Below, piece by piece: positions 1 to 12,064 of a stretch of 64,000 nucleotides of DNA (position 1 is its first letter; each line of letters opens with the position of its first letter). The position numbers were made by a program, and so were the translations under genes. Under the pieces are notes generated by a model. The model worked only from the letters and a program-made list of their open reading frames with translations, made no database searches and had not been told where the DNA came from. Location: assembly GCF_009696465.1 (NCBI RefSeq), contig NZ_VULX01000002.1, positions 1-64,000 on the forward strand, in the 5' to 3' direction. Source of the DNA: Inconstantimicrobium porci. GTDB taxonomy: Bacteria; Bacillota; Clostridia; Clostridiales; Clostridiaceae.

Positions 1-114
1 GAACTTAAGTTAGAATTAAGAAGTTATGTATTATGGTATAACAATAAACGCATTCATAGTTCTTTAAACTATATGACTCCAGTTGAGTATAGACTTGCAA
101 ATATGACCGAATAA
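1..114 (+). mobile_element. 3' end of an IS3-family (IS150-like OrfB) transposase, cut by the window edge
   Basis: The first 37 codons read in frame 1 to a TAA at 112-114. The residues include YNNKRIHSSLNYMTPVEYR, the conserved C-terminal tail of IS3-family OrfB integrases (rve superfamily, 'YN..R.HSSL.Y.TP.E'). The catalytic DDE part lies outside the window, so intactness cannot be judged. The element ends close to the ribosome site of the next gene: a TTGACA hexamer lies at 133-138, between the transposase stop and that site. No terminal repeat can be confirmed from one end. Confidence 0.85.
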
Positions 115-159
115 AAAATGTATTAAAGAGTGTTGACAATCCACAGGAGGAATATTATC

Positions 160-705
160 ATGACAGTAGGTGAAAATATTCGGCGTATTCGTCAAGAGCG
201 CGGCCTTACATTGAAACAACTAGGTGACATGGTAGGAGTAAGTGAAGCATATATACGTGCCTATGAAACCGGGCGTAGGAACCCTAAGATAAAATCGTTA
301 GAAGCGATAGCACAGGCTCTTGCAGTCAATGTAGAAGTATTAACTAATTCTGAATTTGACGGTATAAAAGCCATGCATAGACTCTTTCAAGTATTCCGTC
401 AATATTACGGACAACTATTTGAATATCAGGATAAAGATGGAAATGATATGGTCGGAATCAGTTTTGGAACACTTGCTTTGATGAATTCATGGTTAGACCG
501 CTATAATCAATATATGCAGGAAGTCGAAGAATGTAATAAGATAAAAGATGTTAAGAAACGTAGAGAAGCTCTGCTAAAATCCGAAGCAGATTTTAATCTC
601 TGGATGGATATTTATCCAGAGTCAGAGCCTTTCCCAATGAATTTGCAGATACAAAAAACACATGATGAGTTTATGGATAAGATTGGATTGGAGCCGAAAG
701 AATAA
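160..705 (+). CDS. XRE-family (HTH_3) transcriptional regulator
   Basis: A 181-residue protein. The N-terminal part (residues 4-60) is a Cro/CI helix-turn-helix with the typical sequence GLTLKQLGDMVGVSEAYIR followed by YETGRRNPK. The rest (about 65-181) is a helical domain I do not recognise, probably for oligomerisation or ligand sensing. I chose the ATG at 160 because AGGAGG lies at 145-150; a longer frame from GTG at 130 would place that ribosome site inside the gene. It sits between an IS3-type transposase end and a PD-(D/E)XK nuclease gene on the same strand, so it may control that nuclease. This is inference from position only. Confidence 0.85.
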   Translation: MTVGENIRRIRQERGLTLKQLGDMVGVSEAYIRAYETGRRNPKIKSLEAIAQALAVNVEVLTNSEFDGIKAMHRLFQVFRQYYGQLFEYQDKDGNDMVGISFGTLALMNSWLDRYNQYMQEVEECNKIKDVKKRREALLKSEADFNLWMDIYPESEPFPMNLQIQKTHDEFMDKIGLEPKE

Positions 706-743
706 TTTTTTAATCACTTTCGAAGACTATGGAGGTAATTGCT

Positions 744-1742
744 ATGCTATATAAACTTTTAAACAATAAATCAGACTATTCCAAAGTTAACCGGGTTACT
801 CTTGCAGATATTGGTTGGAAAGAACTTGACTTACAAAATCTTCTATCAAAACACATACAAGATTTTATCTATTCAAACGAATTATTAACAATATTTAATG
901 AACGTCCTCGTCAAGAAGAACCTGATATTCTTGCTCTAGATAGAAATGGTGATTTGTATATTTTAGAACTTAAAAGATGGAGTTCAAATCAAGAAAACTT
1001 ACTTCAAGTATTACGTTATGGACAACTATATGGAAATAGTAATTATGAAGAGCTTAATGAACTATATCAAAAATTTTGTTCATCTCATACTGATTTATAT
1101 GAAACTCATAAAAACTATTTTGAATTAAATGATTCTTCTGCATTATCAAAATCTGATTTCAATAGACAGCAACATTTCTTAATTATTACTAATGGTTTAG
1201 ATCAAAAAACTGTAGAAGCCATAAGCTATTGGAAAAAGAACGGTCTTAACATTGATGCTATTATTTATTGGGTTTTTGAAATAAATGGTGAATATTTCAT
1301 AGAATTTAATATGTATTCACCTATAGAAGGTTATCTAGAATATGAAGGATATAATTATGTGCTAAATACAAATTATTCTAATAATAAACAACACACTGAT
1401 GATATGCTTAGGGAACATAAAGCTGCAGCATATTACCCTGGTTGGCGTGAAAAAATATCAAGATTTCAGAAAGGTGATACTATATTTTTATATAAAAGTG
1501 GTTTCGGAATAGTTGCATACGGAACCGCTAACGGAAAGCTTGAAATGAAAGATTGTGACGGTTATGCAGATTATGAATATTTTATGCACCTTGATAACTT
1601 TCATATCCTATCTAAACCAATGAGCGCCGCTGAAATGAAAAAAATTACACAACAGGGATTTCCTTTCAGAACTACATTGTTTAATTTAAGTGAAGAATGT
1701 AAAGATAAAATACTTAAAGAAATCCACAAAAATTATCTCTAA
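744..1742 (+). CDS. PD-(D/E)XK (NucS/DUF91-like) nuclease with a probable C-terminal EVE/PUA-like domain
   Basis: A 332-residue protein. Residues about 30-100 resemble the endonuclease NucS/DUF91 fold: an invariant-looking Asp61 in EEPDILALD, then E75-x-K77 in LYILELKRW, which gives the D...E-x-K signature. The middle (about 140-195) continues the nuclease-like fold. Residues about 220-315 look like an EVE/YTH/PUA-type domain: a YYPGW segment, then FQKGDTIFLYKSG and a GIVAYGTA strand. In known proteins such domains bind modified bases, and their fusion to nucleases makes modification-dependent restriction enzymes. The start at ATG 744 follows GGAGG at 731-735. The neighbours are an XRE regulator and an IS3-type transposase end, as in an accessory or defence patch. 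The nuclease call is fairly secure; the EVE assignment is by pattern only. Confidence 0.7.
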   Translation: MLYKLLNNKSDYSKVNRVTLADIGWKELDLQNLLSKHIQDFIYSNELLTIFNERPRQEEPDILALDRNGDLYILELKRWSSNQENLLQVLRYGQLYGNSNYEELNELYQKFCSSHTDLYETHKNYFELNDSSALSKSDFNRQQHFLIITNGLDQKTVEAISYWKKNGLNIDAIIYWVFEINGEYFIEFNMYSPIEGYLEYEGYNYVLNTNYSNNKQHTDDMLREHKAAAYYPGWREKISRFQKGDTIFLYKSGFGIVAYGTANGKLEMKDCDGYADYEYFMHLDNFHILSKPMSAAEMKKITQQGFPFRTTLFNLSEECKDKILKEIHKNYL

Positions 1743-1787
1743 ACATAATAATTAATTTTTGTACCAAAATCGTACCCAACGCTATCT

Positions 1788-1833
1788 AAAAAATCCCTGC
1801 AAAGCCCATAAATACAAGCTTTGTAGGGATTTA
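1788..1833 (-). terminator. Intrinsic terminator of guaA
   Basis: An inverted repeat AAATCCCT(G/A)CAAAG ... CTTTG(T/C)AGGGATTT with a run of T on the minus strand starts a few bases after the guaA stop codon. Confidence 0.85.
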
Positions 1834-1838
1834 CCTTT

Positions 1839-3380
1839 TTATTCAAACTCAATAGTAGCTGGTGGCTTTCCTGTTAGGTCATACAGTACTCTGTTGACAC
1901 CTTTTACTTCATTTACAATTCTTCTTGTTACTGTTCCTAATACTTCCCATGGAAGTTCTGCTGATTCAGCTGTCATGAAATCACTAGTGTTTACTGCTCT
2001 TAGAGCTATTGCGTAATCATAAGTTCTTCCGTCTCCCATAACTCCTACTGAACGCATGTTAGTAAGTGCCGCAAAGTATTGTCCGATGTTTTTGTCTACT
2101 CCTGCTTTTGCTATTTCTTCTCTATAAATAGCATCTGCTTCCTGAACTATCTTTACTTTTTCAGCTGTAACTTCACCAATTATACGAATTCCAAGACCTG
2201 GTCCTGGGAAAGGCTGTCTGTATACAAGCTTTTCAGGTATTCCAAGTTCAAGTCCAGCTTTTCTTACTTCATCTTTGAAAAGAAGTCTTAATGGTTCGAT
2301 TATTTCCTTAAAGTCAACATAATCAGGAAGTCCTCCAACATTATGATGTGACTTTATTACTGCTGATTTTCCAAGTCCACTTTCAATAACATCAGGGTAA
2401 ATTGTTCCCTGAACAAGGAAATCTACCTTTCCTATCTTTTTAGCTTCTTCTTCAAATACTCTGATGAATTCTTCACCGATAATCTTTCTCTTCTTTTCAG
2501 GATCTTCAACGCCTTTAAGTTTTTCGTAGAATCTATCCTGAGCATTTACTCTGATAAAATTAAGGTCATATGGGCCGTTTGGTCCAAATACTTCTTCAAC
2601 TTCATCTCCTTCATCTTTACGAAGAAGACCATGATCAACAAACACACATGTAAGCTGCTTGCCAATTGCCTTTGATAAAAGAACTGCAGCAACTGATGAA
2701 TCTACTCCACCTGATAAAGCACAAAGAGCTCTGCCATTACCTACTTTTTCACGGATTTCCTTTATTGTCTTTTCAACAAAAGAATCCATCTTCCAGTCTC
2801 CAGCACACTTACAAATATCCATAACAAAGTTTCTTATCATCTTTATTCCTTCAACTGTATGCATTACTTCAGGATGGAACTGAACTGCATATAAATTCTT
2901 CTCACTGCATTCCATAGCTGCAACTGGGCACACTGGTGTTTTTGCTGTTACTACAAATCCTTGTGGAGCTTTTTCTATGTAATCTGTATGACTCATCCAG
3001 CATATTGTTTTTTCTGATACACCATTAAATAGCTTTGAGTCTGTCTTTACCTCTACTTCTGTCTTACCATATTCACTTACAGGAGCAGTTTTAACACTTC
3101 CTCCAAGCATATAAGACATCATTTGAGAACCATAACATATACCAAGCACTGGTATTCCCATGTTGAATAATTCTTTATTGCATAATGGTGAATCTTCACC
3201 ATATACACTGTTAGGTCCACCTGTAAAAATTATTCCCTTTGGATTCATTTCTTTTATTTTTTCTAAACTTAATGTATATGGATGTACTTCACAATATACA
3301 TGACATTCTCTTACTCTTCTTGCTATAAGCTGGTTGTACTGACCGCCGAAATCTAAAACTAAAACTAATTCTTTTTTCAT
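1839..3380 (-). CDS. guaA: GMP synthase (glutamine-hydrolysing)
   Basis: Converts XMP to GMP with ATP and glutamine, in the cytoplasm. The 513-residue length is normal. The N-terminal class I glutamine amidotransferase domain has the nucleophile loop GICYG and the QFHPE histidine-glutamate motif. The ATP-pyrophosphatase domain has the P-loop SGGVDSS, and the C-terminal dimerisation domain ends in PPATIEFE, as usual. I start at ATG 3380 because GGAGG lies about eight bases upstream; a TTG twelve bases further out would overlap it. guaB lies upstream on the same strand, but a hairpin between the two suggests that guaA has its own transcript or depends on read-through. No purine riboswitch is visible directly in front of guaA. 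Confidence 0.97.
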   Translation of the reverse strand: MKKELVLVLDFGGQYNQLIARRVRECHVYCEVHPYTLSLEKIKEMNPKGIIFTGGPNSVYGEDSPLCNKELFNMGIPVLGICYGSQMMSYMLGGSVKTAPVSEYGKTEVEVKTDSKLFNGVSEKTICWMSHTDYIEKAPQGFVVTAKTPVCPVAAMECSEKNLYAVQFHPEVMHTVEGIKMIRNFVMDICKCAGDWKMDSFVEKTIKEIREKVGNGRALCALSGGVDSSVAAVLLSKAIGKQLTCVFVDHGLLRKDEGDEVEEVFGPNGPYDLNFIRVNAQDRFYEKLKGVEDPEKKRKIIGEEFIRVFEEEAKKIGKVDFLVQGTIYPDVIESGLGKSAVIKSHHNVGGLPDYVDFKEIIEPLRLLFKDEVRKAGLELGIPEKLVYRQPFPGPGLGIRIIGEVTAEKVKIVQEADAIYREEIAKAGVDKNIGQYFAALTNMRSVGVMGDGRTYDYAIALRAVNTSDFMTAESAELPWEVLGTVTRRIVNEVKGVNRVLYDLTGKPPATIEFE

Positions 3381-3429
3381 TTTATCCTCCAAGAACTATA
3401 TTTTCAAATCATTAAGTATCCTTAACTTA

Positions 3430-3476
3430 AAAATTCTAAAATGGTTAATTCCATTAAATTATACCATTTTAGAATT
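3430..3476 (-). terminator. Hairpin terminator between guaB and guaA
   Basis: AATTCTAAAATGGT and ACCATTTTAGAATT form a perfect 14-bp stem. On the minus strand the stem is followed by TTTTT. It lies just beyond the guaB stop and is likely its terminator. Confidence 0.75.
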
Positions 3477-3494
3477 AGTATTCATAAGGGTAAA

Positions 3495-4994
<1,500 letters not shown>

Positions 4995-5048
4995 CTATTT
5001 TTAATCTTTCAAATTTAATTTTATAGTCTAATTAAATATGTATAACAG

Positions 5049-5087
5049 AAAAAGCATATTAACTCTTTAAGTAAGTTAATATGCTTT
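5049..5087 (-). terminator. Attenuator terminator of the guaB leader
   Basis: On the minus strand, AAAGCATATTAACT pairs with AGTTAATATGCTTT and is followed by a T-run. It lies between the aptamer at 5137-5201 and guaB. A second palindrome around 5093-5120 (ATAAATATGAAT / ATTCATATTTAT) sits between aptamer and terminator and could take part in the switch. Confidence 0.85.
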
Positions 5088-5136
5088 AACATAAATATGA
5101 ATAATGTAATTCATATTTATACAATATACTAATCTC

Positions 5137-5201
5137 ACTTATAGATGGAAATTAATGGTTTCCAGTAGAAACGCCCTGCCTTATTCAGAGCTTATATAAG
5201 T
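5137..5201 (-). promoter_or_regulatory. Purine riboswitch aptamer (guanine type) controlling guaB
   Basis: On the minus strand a P1 stem ACTTATA/TATAAGT closes a three-way junction. P2 carries loop AATAAGG, J2/3 reads TTTCTAC, and P3 carries loop CCATTAA. The base corresponding to position 74 in J3/1 (TCTAT) is C, which pairs with guanine; adenine aptamers have U there. Both loops deviate from the common ATATGG and CCGTAA forms, but the GG and CC that make the loop-loop pairs remain. The downstream hairpin at 5049-5087 makes this a transcriptional OFF switch. Bases 5202-5401 hold only AT-rich sequence, presumably including the promoter. Confidence 0.85.
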
Positions 5202-5401
5202 AACTTTTTCTTGATTTTTATTCATTATAATGCAATAGATATAACATGTCAACAATTTGTAAACGTAAACCGAAAATTAATTTATGATATTTTTTCCTTC
5301 ATTTTTAAATTACAAATGCATTTTTTTATTCATTTTGCCTTTTGCACATAAAAAAGTACCTATAAAATACATTATAGATTCCTTCATTACAGCTATTTAT
5401 A

Positions 5402-6132
5402 TTAATATAAATCTGGAAGAGATTCATCACTAATCTTTACTGTTGCAGGGAATTTATTTGAATTAACTTCTAATATGCTTGTACATGCACTTCCCTTCTC
5501 AGTAATGTTATCAGTTAACTTTATATTATATAAAATATAAACTGTATCTCCTGATGACAATCCTGCTCTAATACTAGTTGAATCTATATTAGTAAACTCC
5601 ACTACTTTTCAAGTTGTTTTGTTGATTTATTCACCTTATAAATAACAGGTTTACTGATAATTTTTCCGTTTACAACACTTATCTTAGGTTCAATTGCGCC
5701 TGTATAAGTAAAACTTGCTGCCATTGCCACTCTTGATCCTCTTGGAAAAGATAAATTATTGCTTATATCTATTACCTGATTTCCTTTATATACACCATGT
5801 ATAATATTGAAAGCATTAATAAATACAGGCGTTTTTATAGCTTCCTTTTCATACTCTCCACTTATTTTATTCTCCTCCAGAATATATTGCACTGTTGAAA
5901 GAAGCTTTTTGTTATTTACTATATCACCATCATCAACGCAGTCATCAGGAGTAGGAACTTCAATACATTTGTTTATACTAAGCTTATTTTTAAAGTACAT
6001 TCCTTGCACGATTTTGATATTGCTGCTTCCAATATCAAAGGCCACAACTTTTTTTCTAGTCTCTATTTTTGTAGAATTATTAAGCTTTTTTAGTTTTTTC
6101 AAAAAGCTTAAGTTCAGATCCTTAATATCCAT
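5402..6132 (-). pseudogene. Relic joining the N-terminus of PilM to part of another, possibly pilin-like protein; frameshifted
   Basis: The first ~90 codons give a PilM/FtsA-like actin-fold start (VVAFDIGSSNIKIVQG, the phosphate-1 motif, then VPTPDDCVDDGDIVNNKKL). After about ILEENKI the similarity to PilM stops. PilM is normally about 350 residues, so about 250 are missing. The next stretch (FPRGSRVAMAASFTYTGAI ...) looks like the globular part of a minor pseudopilin or other pilus protein. The frame stops at TAG 5602-5604, but a +1 shift at AAAAGTAGTGG continues the protein (VVEFTNIDSTSIRAGL ... to SLPDLY) down to 5402. I read it as two pilus genes fused by deletion and then frameshifted. 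It is unlikely to be functional. Confidence 0.65.
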
Positions 6133-6220
6133 CTACATCCAGCTTTTCTTATTAGCTTTGTCCTCCATTGCCCTGATCCTTTCCATATTTCCATAAGTTA
6201 CTTCCCCATTATATAGACTA

Positions 6221-6251
6221 AAGTGTAAAGTCTAAAGAGACTTTACACTTT
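6221..6251 (-). terminator. Hairpin after the second pilin gene (weak terminator or processing site)
   Basis: AAGTGTAAAGTCT and AGACTTTACACTT pair over 13 bases. On the minus strand only a short T-run follows. It sits just after the pilin at 6265-6687 and before the pilM relic, where such stems often set a high pilin level. Confidence 0.55.
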
Positions 6252-6264
6252 ATAATCTTGTTAT

Positions 6265-6687
6265 TTACTTCTTCTCGAAATCTTTTCCTTGCTTTGGATA
6301 AACTTCATTATCATTCCCATTTGCTGGTTTATCACCTGCATAAATTGTTATATTTCCACTGTTATCAAGATATACCTTAAAGTCAGCATTCTCTATTTTA
6401 GATTTTGTTCCGCCTGCATCTAGGCTGCTTGTAACATTGTATCCACCAACAGAGCTTAATCCATATGGTGTCTCTGCTGCTGGGAGTGTTACCTTTTCAT
6501 TAGCTATTGCCTGTGCTACAACAGAGTGGATATTTTTAGCATTTGCTATATCAGTTGTTACATTCGCATTATGTCTTATTGTTGCAAACTTTGGTATAGC
6601 AATGGCTGCAAGTATTGCTATAATAGCAATTACAATGATTAACTCTATAAGAGTAAATCCTTTCTTCTTTTTATTCACTTTAAACAT
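6265..6687 (-). CDS. Type IV pilin (second copy)
   Basis: A 140-residue prepilin. It has a short basic leader, then the class III signal K-K-G/F-T-L-I-E with cleavage expected after the glycine and Glu at mature position 5. The hydrophobic helix runs LIIVIAIIAILAAIAIPKF. The globular part (about 40-140) has the Gram-positive pilin pattern ending in VYPKQGKDFEKK. The first 60 residues are almost identical to the upstream pilin at 6712-7110, but the globular domains diverge, so this is a tandem duplication with diversification. The frame is intact while the pilus motor genes next to it are broken. An intact peptidase (8816-9568) could still process it. Confidence 0.93.
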   Translation of the reverse strand: MFKVNKKKKGFTLIELIIVIAIIAILAAIAIPKFATIRHNANVTTDIANAKNIHSVVAQAIANEKVTLPAAETPYGLSSVGGYNVTSSLDAGGTKSKIENADFKVYLDNSGNITIYAGDKPANGNDNEVYPKQGKDFEKK

Positions 6688-6711
6688 ATTTATCGCCCTT
6701 TAATTATACAA

Positions 6712-7110
6712 TTAATTTTTTTGATAATTTTCACCCTGTGTTGGATATACAATATCCTTATCATCATCAGTACCACCATATACTTTTATATCGCCATCAG
6801 TAACTACAACTCTAAATGCATTACCAGATACTTTTGATTTTACTTGATCAGCATCTATACTATTTTTAATTGCATCATCAGCAGATGTTAACGATGTTGT
6901 AGCACTTATTTTTTCATTTGCTATACCTTGTGCTACTATTGAGTGAATATTTTTAGCATTCGCTATATCTGTTGTGATATTAGCATTTTTTCTTATTGTT
7001 GCGAACTTTGGAATTGCTATAGCTGCTAATATGGCTATGATTGCAATTACGATGATTAACTCGATAAGAGTAAATCCTTTCTTCTTTTTGTTTACGACTT
7101 TTTTACCCAT
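6712..7110 (-). CDS. Type IV pilin (first copy)
   Basis: A 132-residue prepilin with leader MGKKVVNKKKKG, then FTLIELIIVIAIIAIL and the conserved AIPKFATIRKNAN. The globular half ends in IVYPTQGENYQKN. A strong ribosome site (GGAGGGGATAGT) precedes the ATG at 7110. It shares its N-terminal half with the next gene downstream, 24 bases away. The frame is intact. Its context is a type IV pilus locus whose assembly ATPase and platform protein are damaged, so the pilin may now be unused or assembled by machinery encoded elsewhere. Confidence 0.93.
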   Translation of the reverse strand: MGKKVVNKKKKGFTLIELIIVIAIIAILAAIAIPKFATIRKNANITTDIANAKNIHSIVAQGIANEKISATTSLTSADDAIKNSIDADQVKSKVSGNAFRVVVTDGDIKVYGGTDDDKDIVYPTQGENYQKN

Positions 7111-7137
7111 ACTATCCCCTCCAAAAATATAAATAAT

Positions 7138-7842
7138 TTAGATTTGAGTATAACTGTCGTACATCGGAAGCATTATAGAAATTATTATGAATCCTATTAC
7201 AAATCCCATTACAACTATTAAAAGTGGTTCCATTAAAGCGAAAGTCGCCTGCAGCTGTGTTTCTACTTCTTCATCATAAAAGTCAGCTGTTTTGTTTAAG
7301 ATATCGTCAAGAGATCCTGATTCTTCTCCTATCTTTGCCATAGAAGAAAGCATAGCTGGAAAAATCTCAGCTTCCTTTATTGATGAATTCAGCGTCTTAC
7401 CTACTATAACTTTTTCCCTTACACCTTCAATTGCTGTCTACGCAATCCTATTTCCTAGTGATGACGAAACTATTGGAAGTGCCTGAGCTAAAGTTATACC
7501 GCTTGATAATAAAGTTGATAAAGTTCTTGTAAATCGTGATACAATTATTTTCTGATTAAGCTTCTTTAATATAGGCAGTTTGAGCTTAAGGCTGCTTGTA
7601 AAAACTCTCCCCCGCTCTGTTTTAGTGAAATATTTTATTGCAATACCAATTCCTGCTATTGCAATTGCGATCATTATAAAGTGATTTCTAAAAGCGTTGC
7701 TCATTCCAATAAGGAACCTAGTTGACCAAGGAAGAGCTGTACCGCTTTCTTCAAAGATGCCTGTAAAAGTAGGCAATACAAATGTCATTATTACTATTCT
7801 TTTGCCATCATTGCTGATGGCTTTATACTTGAATTTACTCAT
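7138..7842 (-). pseudogene. pilC: pilC-like inner-membrane platform protein, internally deleted and with a nonsense codon
   Basis: PilC/GspF proteins are about 400 residues; here about 234 remain. The start MSKFKYKAISNDGKRI is a normal PilC N-terminus. It runs directly into VIMTFVLPTFTGIFEESG, the region around the first transmembrane helix, so roughly 150 residues are missing in frame. Translation then stops at a TAG at 7438-7440, just after IVSSSLGNRIA. The same frame continues with TAIEGVREKVIVGKTL and the well-conserved tail IGEESGSLDDIL ... LLIVVMGFVIGFIIISIMLPMYD. One nonsense mutation and one deletion therefore break an otherwise recognisable gene. The ATG at 7842 has the ribosome site GGGGGAA. 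It follows pilB by 15 bases. Confidence 0.9.
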
Positions 7843-7857
7843 AGCTTATTCCCCCTT

Positions 7858-8719
7858 CTAAATTTCTTTTAAAATCGTTATAGTTGCAAGTTTATTCATA
7901 GTTGTCACGCCATCAAGTACAAGCTTCTTACATTCGTCTCCTAAAGAACTCATACCATTTTGCACTGCTATATCTCGTATTTCATCCATAGTCTTATGTG
8001 AAGTTATAGCTTCTTTAAGCTTTCTTGTAACTTCCATCACCTCATATACGCCAGTTCTTCCTGAGTATCCTGTATTATTACAGTATCCACAGCCTTTGCC
8101 TTTGTATAAAGTTAATGGCTTGTCCTCATCAACGCCTAAAACTTGTTTCTCATAGGAAGTAGCTTCATATGCTTGTCTGCATTTAGGGCATATCTTTCTT
8201 ACAAGTCTCTGTGCTATAATTCCTGCTATTGATGTTGATACAAGATACGGCTGAATACCCATATCTACAAGTCTAACTATAGATGAAGGTGCATCATTTG
8301 TATGCAGTGTACTGAAAACAAGATGTTCTTTACCTACTTTATAATTTTTCTTATCAAGTATTCTGATAACTACCTTTTCGCCAAAAACTACAGGCAGAAT
8401 AGAAACTCTCATATCTACCTCATTATCACCAACTCTTGTAATTATTCTTCCATCCTGAGGATTAATAAACTTTTTAATTACTGATGCTTTTGAAATAAAA
8501 GGTACTATTTCAAATCCCGTTGATATCGCAACGTCATCTATAGCATAAATATTTAAAGGATCAGCCATTGCAAGCTTTATACTATTATTTTCAAAAGCAA
8601 AAGGTACAACTTCATATTTATCACAAAGATTCTGAGGTACAAGACCTATTACTTTTCTATCGAATTTTATACTATTAAGATCTACTTCTTCAATTCCAGT
8701 CTTTTTTAGCTCTAGCCAT
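7858..8719 (-). pseudogene. pilB: pilB-like type IV pilus extension ATPase, without Walker motifs
   Basis: PilB is normally about 560 residues; here about 285 are left. From ATG 8719 (ribosome site GGGAGAG) the reading MARAKK hits a stop three codons later. Shifted by one base it continues as [20 protein letters not shown], so there is a deletion with frameshift near 8700. From [14 protein letters not shown] the frame is open, but [13 protein letters not shown] jumps to [18 protein letters not shown]. Then [14 protein letters not shown] jumps to [17 protein letters not shown]. The second jump removes the Walker A P-loop, the Asp box and Walker B. The zinc-binding tetracysteine (CPKC ... CGYC) and the C-terminus are kept. 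It cannot be an active ATPase. Confidence 0.92.
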
Positions 8720-8815
8720 AAAACTCTCCCTTCAAAATATTGACGATTTTCCTAAATTATTCTACTTTATATTATACTTGGTTATTATGTGTTTTCAACC
8801 ATTTTGTTATTATTT

Positions 8816-9568
8816 TTATACAAAAAAAGACATGTACCACGAAATTACTTCTGCTCCAAATAGGAGTGATATTATAGTCCCAATTGCCAGGCTTGGACCA
8901 AATGCCATTTCATCTTTACAGCCTTTTTTTCTTCTTACAACTAATATAACTGCCGCAGTTCCTCCAATAACAAATGCAAGGAATAATCCTACTGCCAGAA
9001 GCTTTAAACCAAGAAACAAGCCACATATTAAAGCAATTTCTATATCGCCTTCGCCCATTCCTTTTGTTACCACAACTATTACTAAGATAATTAAAAAACC
9101 TACAGCTGCACCAATAACATAAGTCATTATTTTTTCTTTAAAAACTGCTGCTTCTATTACTGTAAAAACTACTCCTGCAGCCATTGCAGTTAAAGTAGTA
9201 GATTTGTAAACATACTTTGTCTTTCCATCTATCATGCCAATAACAATTAACAGAGATACAAAAATAGCATACTTAAGTAAATTCATTGTAAAACCAAATT
9301 TATAATATAAAGCTACATATAGAACAGCGTTGAGTATTTCAATTAACGGATACTGAATAGAAATCTTCTGATGACAGTATCTGCATCTTCCTCTTAAGAA
9401 TAAATAACTTAAAACAGGAACAAGATCTAATACTCCAAGCCTATGATTACAACTGCTGCAATGAGAAGGCGGAAATGCTATAGACTGTTCTGCAGGTATT
9501 CTGTAAATACATACATTTAAAAAGCTTCCTATTACTAATCCTATAATTAATACAAATAAATAATCCAT
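8816..9568 (-). CDS. pilD: Prepilin leader peptidase / N-methyltransferase
   Basis: An A24-family aspartyl protease in the membrane, cleaving prepilin leaders after glycine and methylating the new N-terminus. It is 250 residues, the full family length. It has GSFLNVCIYRIP near the N-terminus and two CxxC pairs in the cytoplasmic zinc loop (CSSC and CRYC). About seven membrane helices follow, with two catalytic aspartates in GMIDGKTK and in GEGDIE. It heads the decayed pilus locus (pilB, pilC, two pilins, pilM relic downstream on the same strand), about 96 bases before pilB. Being intact, it may still serve the pilins here or other type IV pilin-like substrates. Confidence 0.93.
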   Translation of the reverse strand: MDYLFVLIIGLVIGSFLNVCIYRIPAEQSIAFPPSHCSSCNHRLGVLDLVPVLSYLFLRGRCRYCHQKISIQYPLIEILNAVLYVALYYKFGFTMNLLKYAIFVSLLIVIGMIDGKTKYVYKSTTLTAMAAGVVFTVIEAAVFKEKIMTYVIGAAVGFLIILVIVVVTKGMGEGDIEIALICGLFLGLKLLAVGLFLAFVIGGTAAVILVVRRKKGCKDEMAFGPSLAIGTIISLLFGAEVISWYMSFFV

Positions 9569-9695
9569 TTTTTTCTCCTTATTTTCTATTAATAAATTAT
9601 TTCTACTTTTTTCTTATACTCCTTTATCATTCATTACTTATAGAATAATATGGAAAATAAAACTGTTCAAGAAAAAATATTTAGCTAAACAAAAA

Positions 9696-9744
9696 AAACA
9701 GACTGCATGATAGTCAAATTAATTACTATCAAAGCAATCTGTTT
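9696..9744 (-). terminator. Terminator of the groESL operon
   Basis: A long imperfect stem (AAACAGA.TGC..GATAGT with its complement) closed by AATTAATT is followed by eight T on the minus strand. It lies about 60 bases after the groEL stop. Confidence 0.85.
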
Positions 9745-9804
9745 AAAATTTCATAAAAATAATCTTTTCAATTAATTAATGATCTTTATTCACTAACTGT
9801 TGTA

Positions 9805-11433
<1,629 letters not shown>

Positions 11434-11458
11434 TTACCTCCTATTTTTGTAGTAAATC

Positions 11459-11794
<336 letters not shown>

Positions 11795-11821
11795 TTAGCA
11801 CTCATTATTATTGAGTGCTAA
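11795..11821 (-). promoter_or_regulatory. CIRCE operator (HrcA binding site) of groESL
   Basis: A perfect TTAGCACTC-N9-GAGTGCTAA inverted repeat upstream of groES, the exact consensus for the HrcA heat-shock repressor. hrcA itself is not in this window. The remaining bases up to 12064 are AT-rich and hold only promoters. Confidence 0.97.
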
Positions 11822-12064
11822 TACAATTATTATGATAGTTAATGCTATCAGATTTTTCAAATATATTTATTCCCATCAAACAACCATATGAGTCAATATT
11901 ATCTTATAAAATCTTATTATCTTTGTTATACTATTTTTTTCTGCTGTTTTCTTTATATTTCATATTTCATTACAAAAATACAATTTTTAAAACAATTTCA
12001 TTACTGAATATATGAAGTTTTTTATGGCTATACTCTAGAATGGATGCTTATAGGAGGTGTTAAT

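Noticed and set aside
6130-6200. A short frame upstream of the pilM relic (ending ANKKSWM) as the tail of another gene.
   Set aside because: Too short to assign to any family; it may be a further scrap of the pilus locus but I cannot support it.
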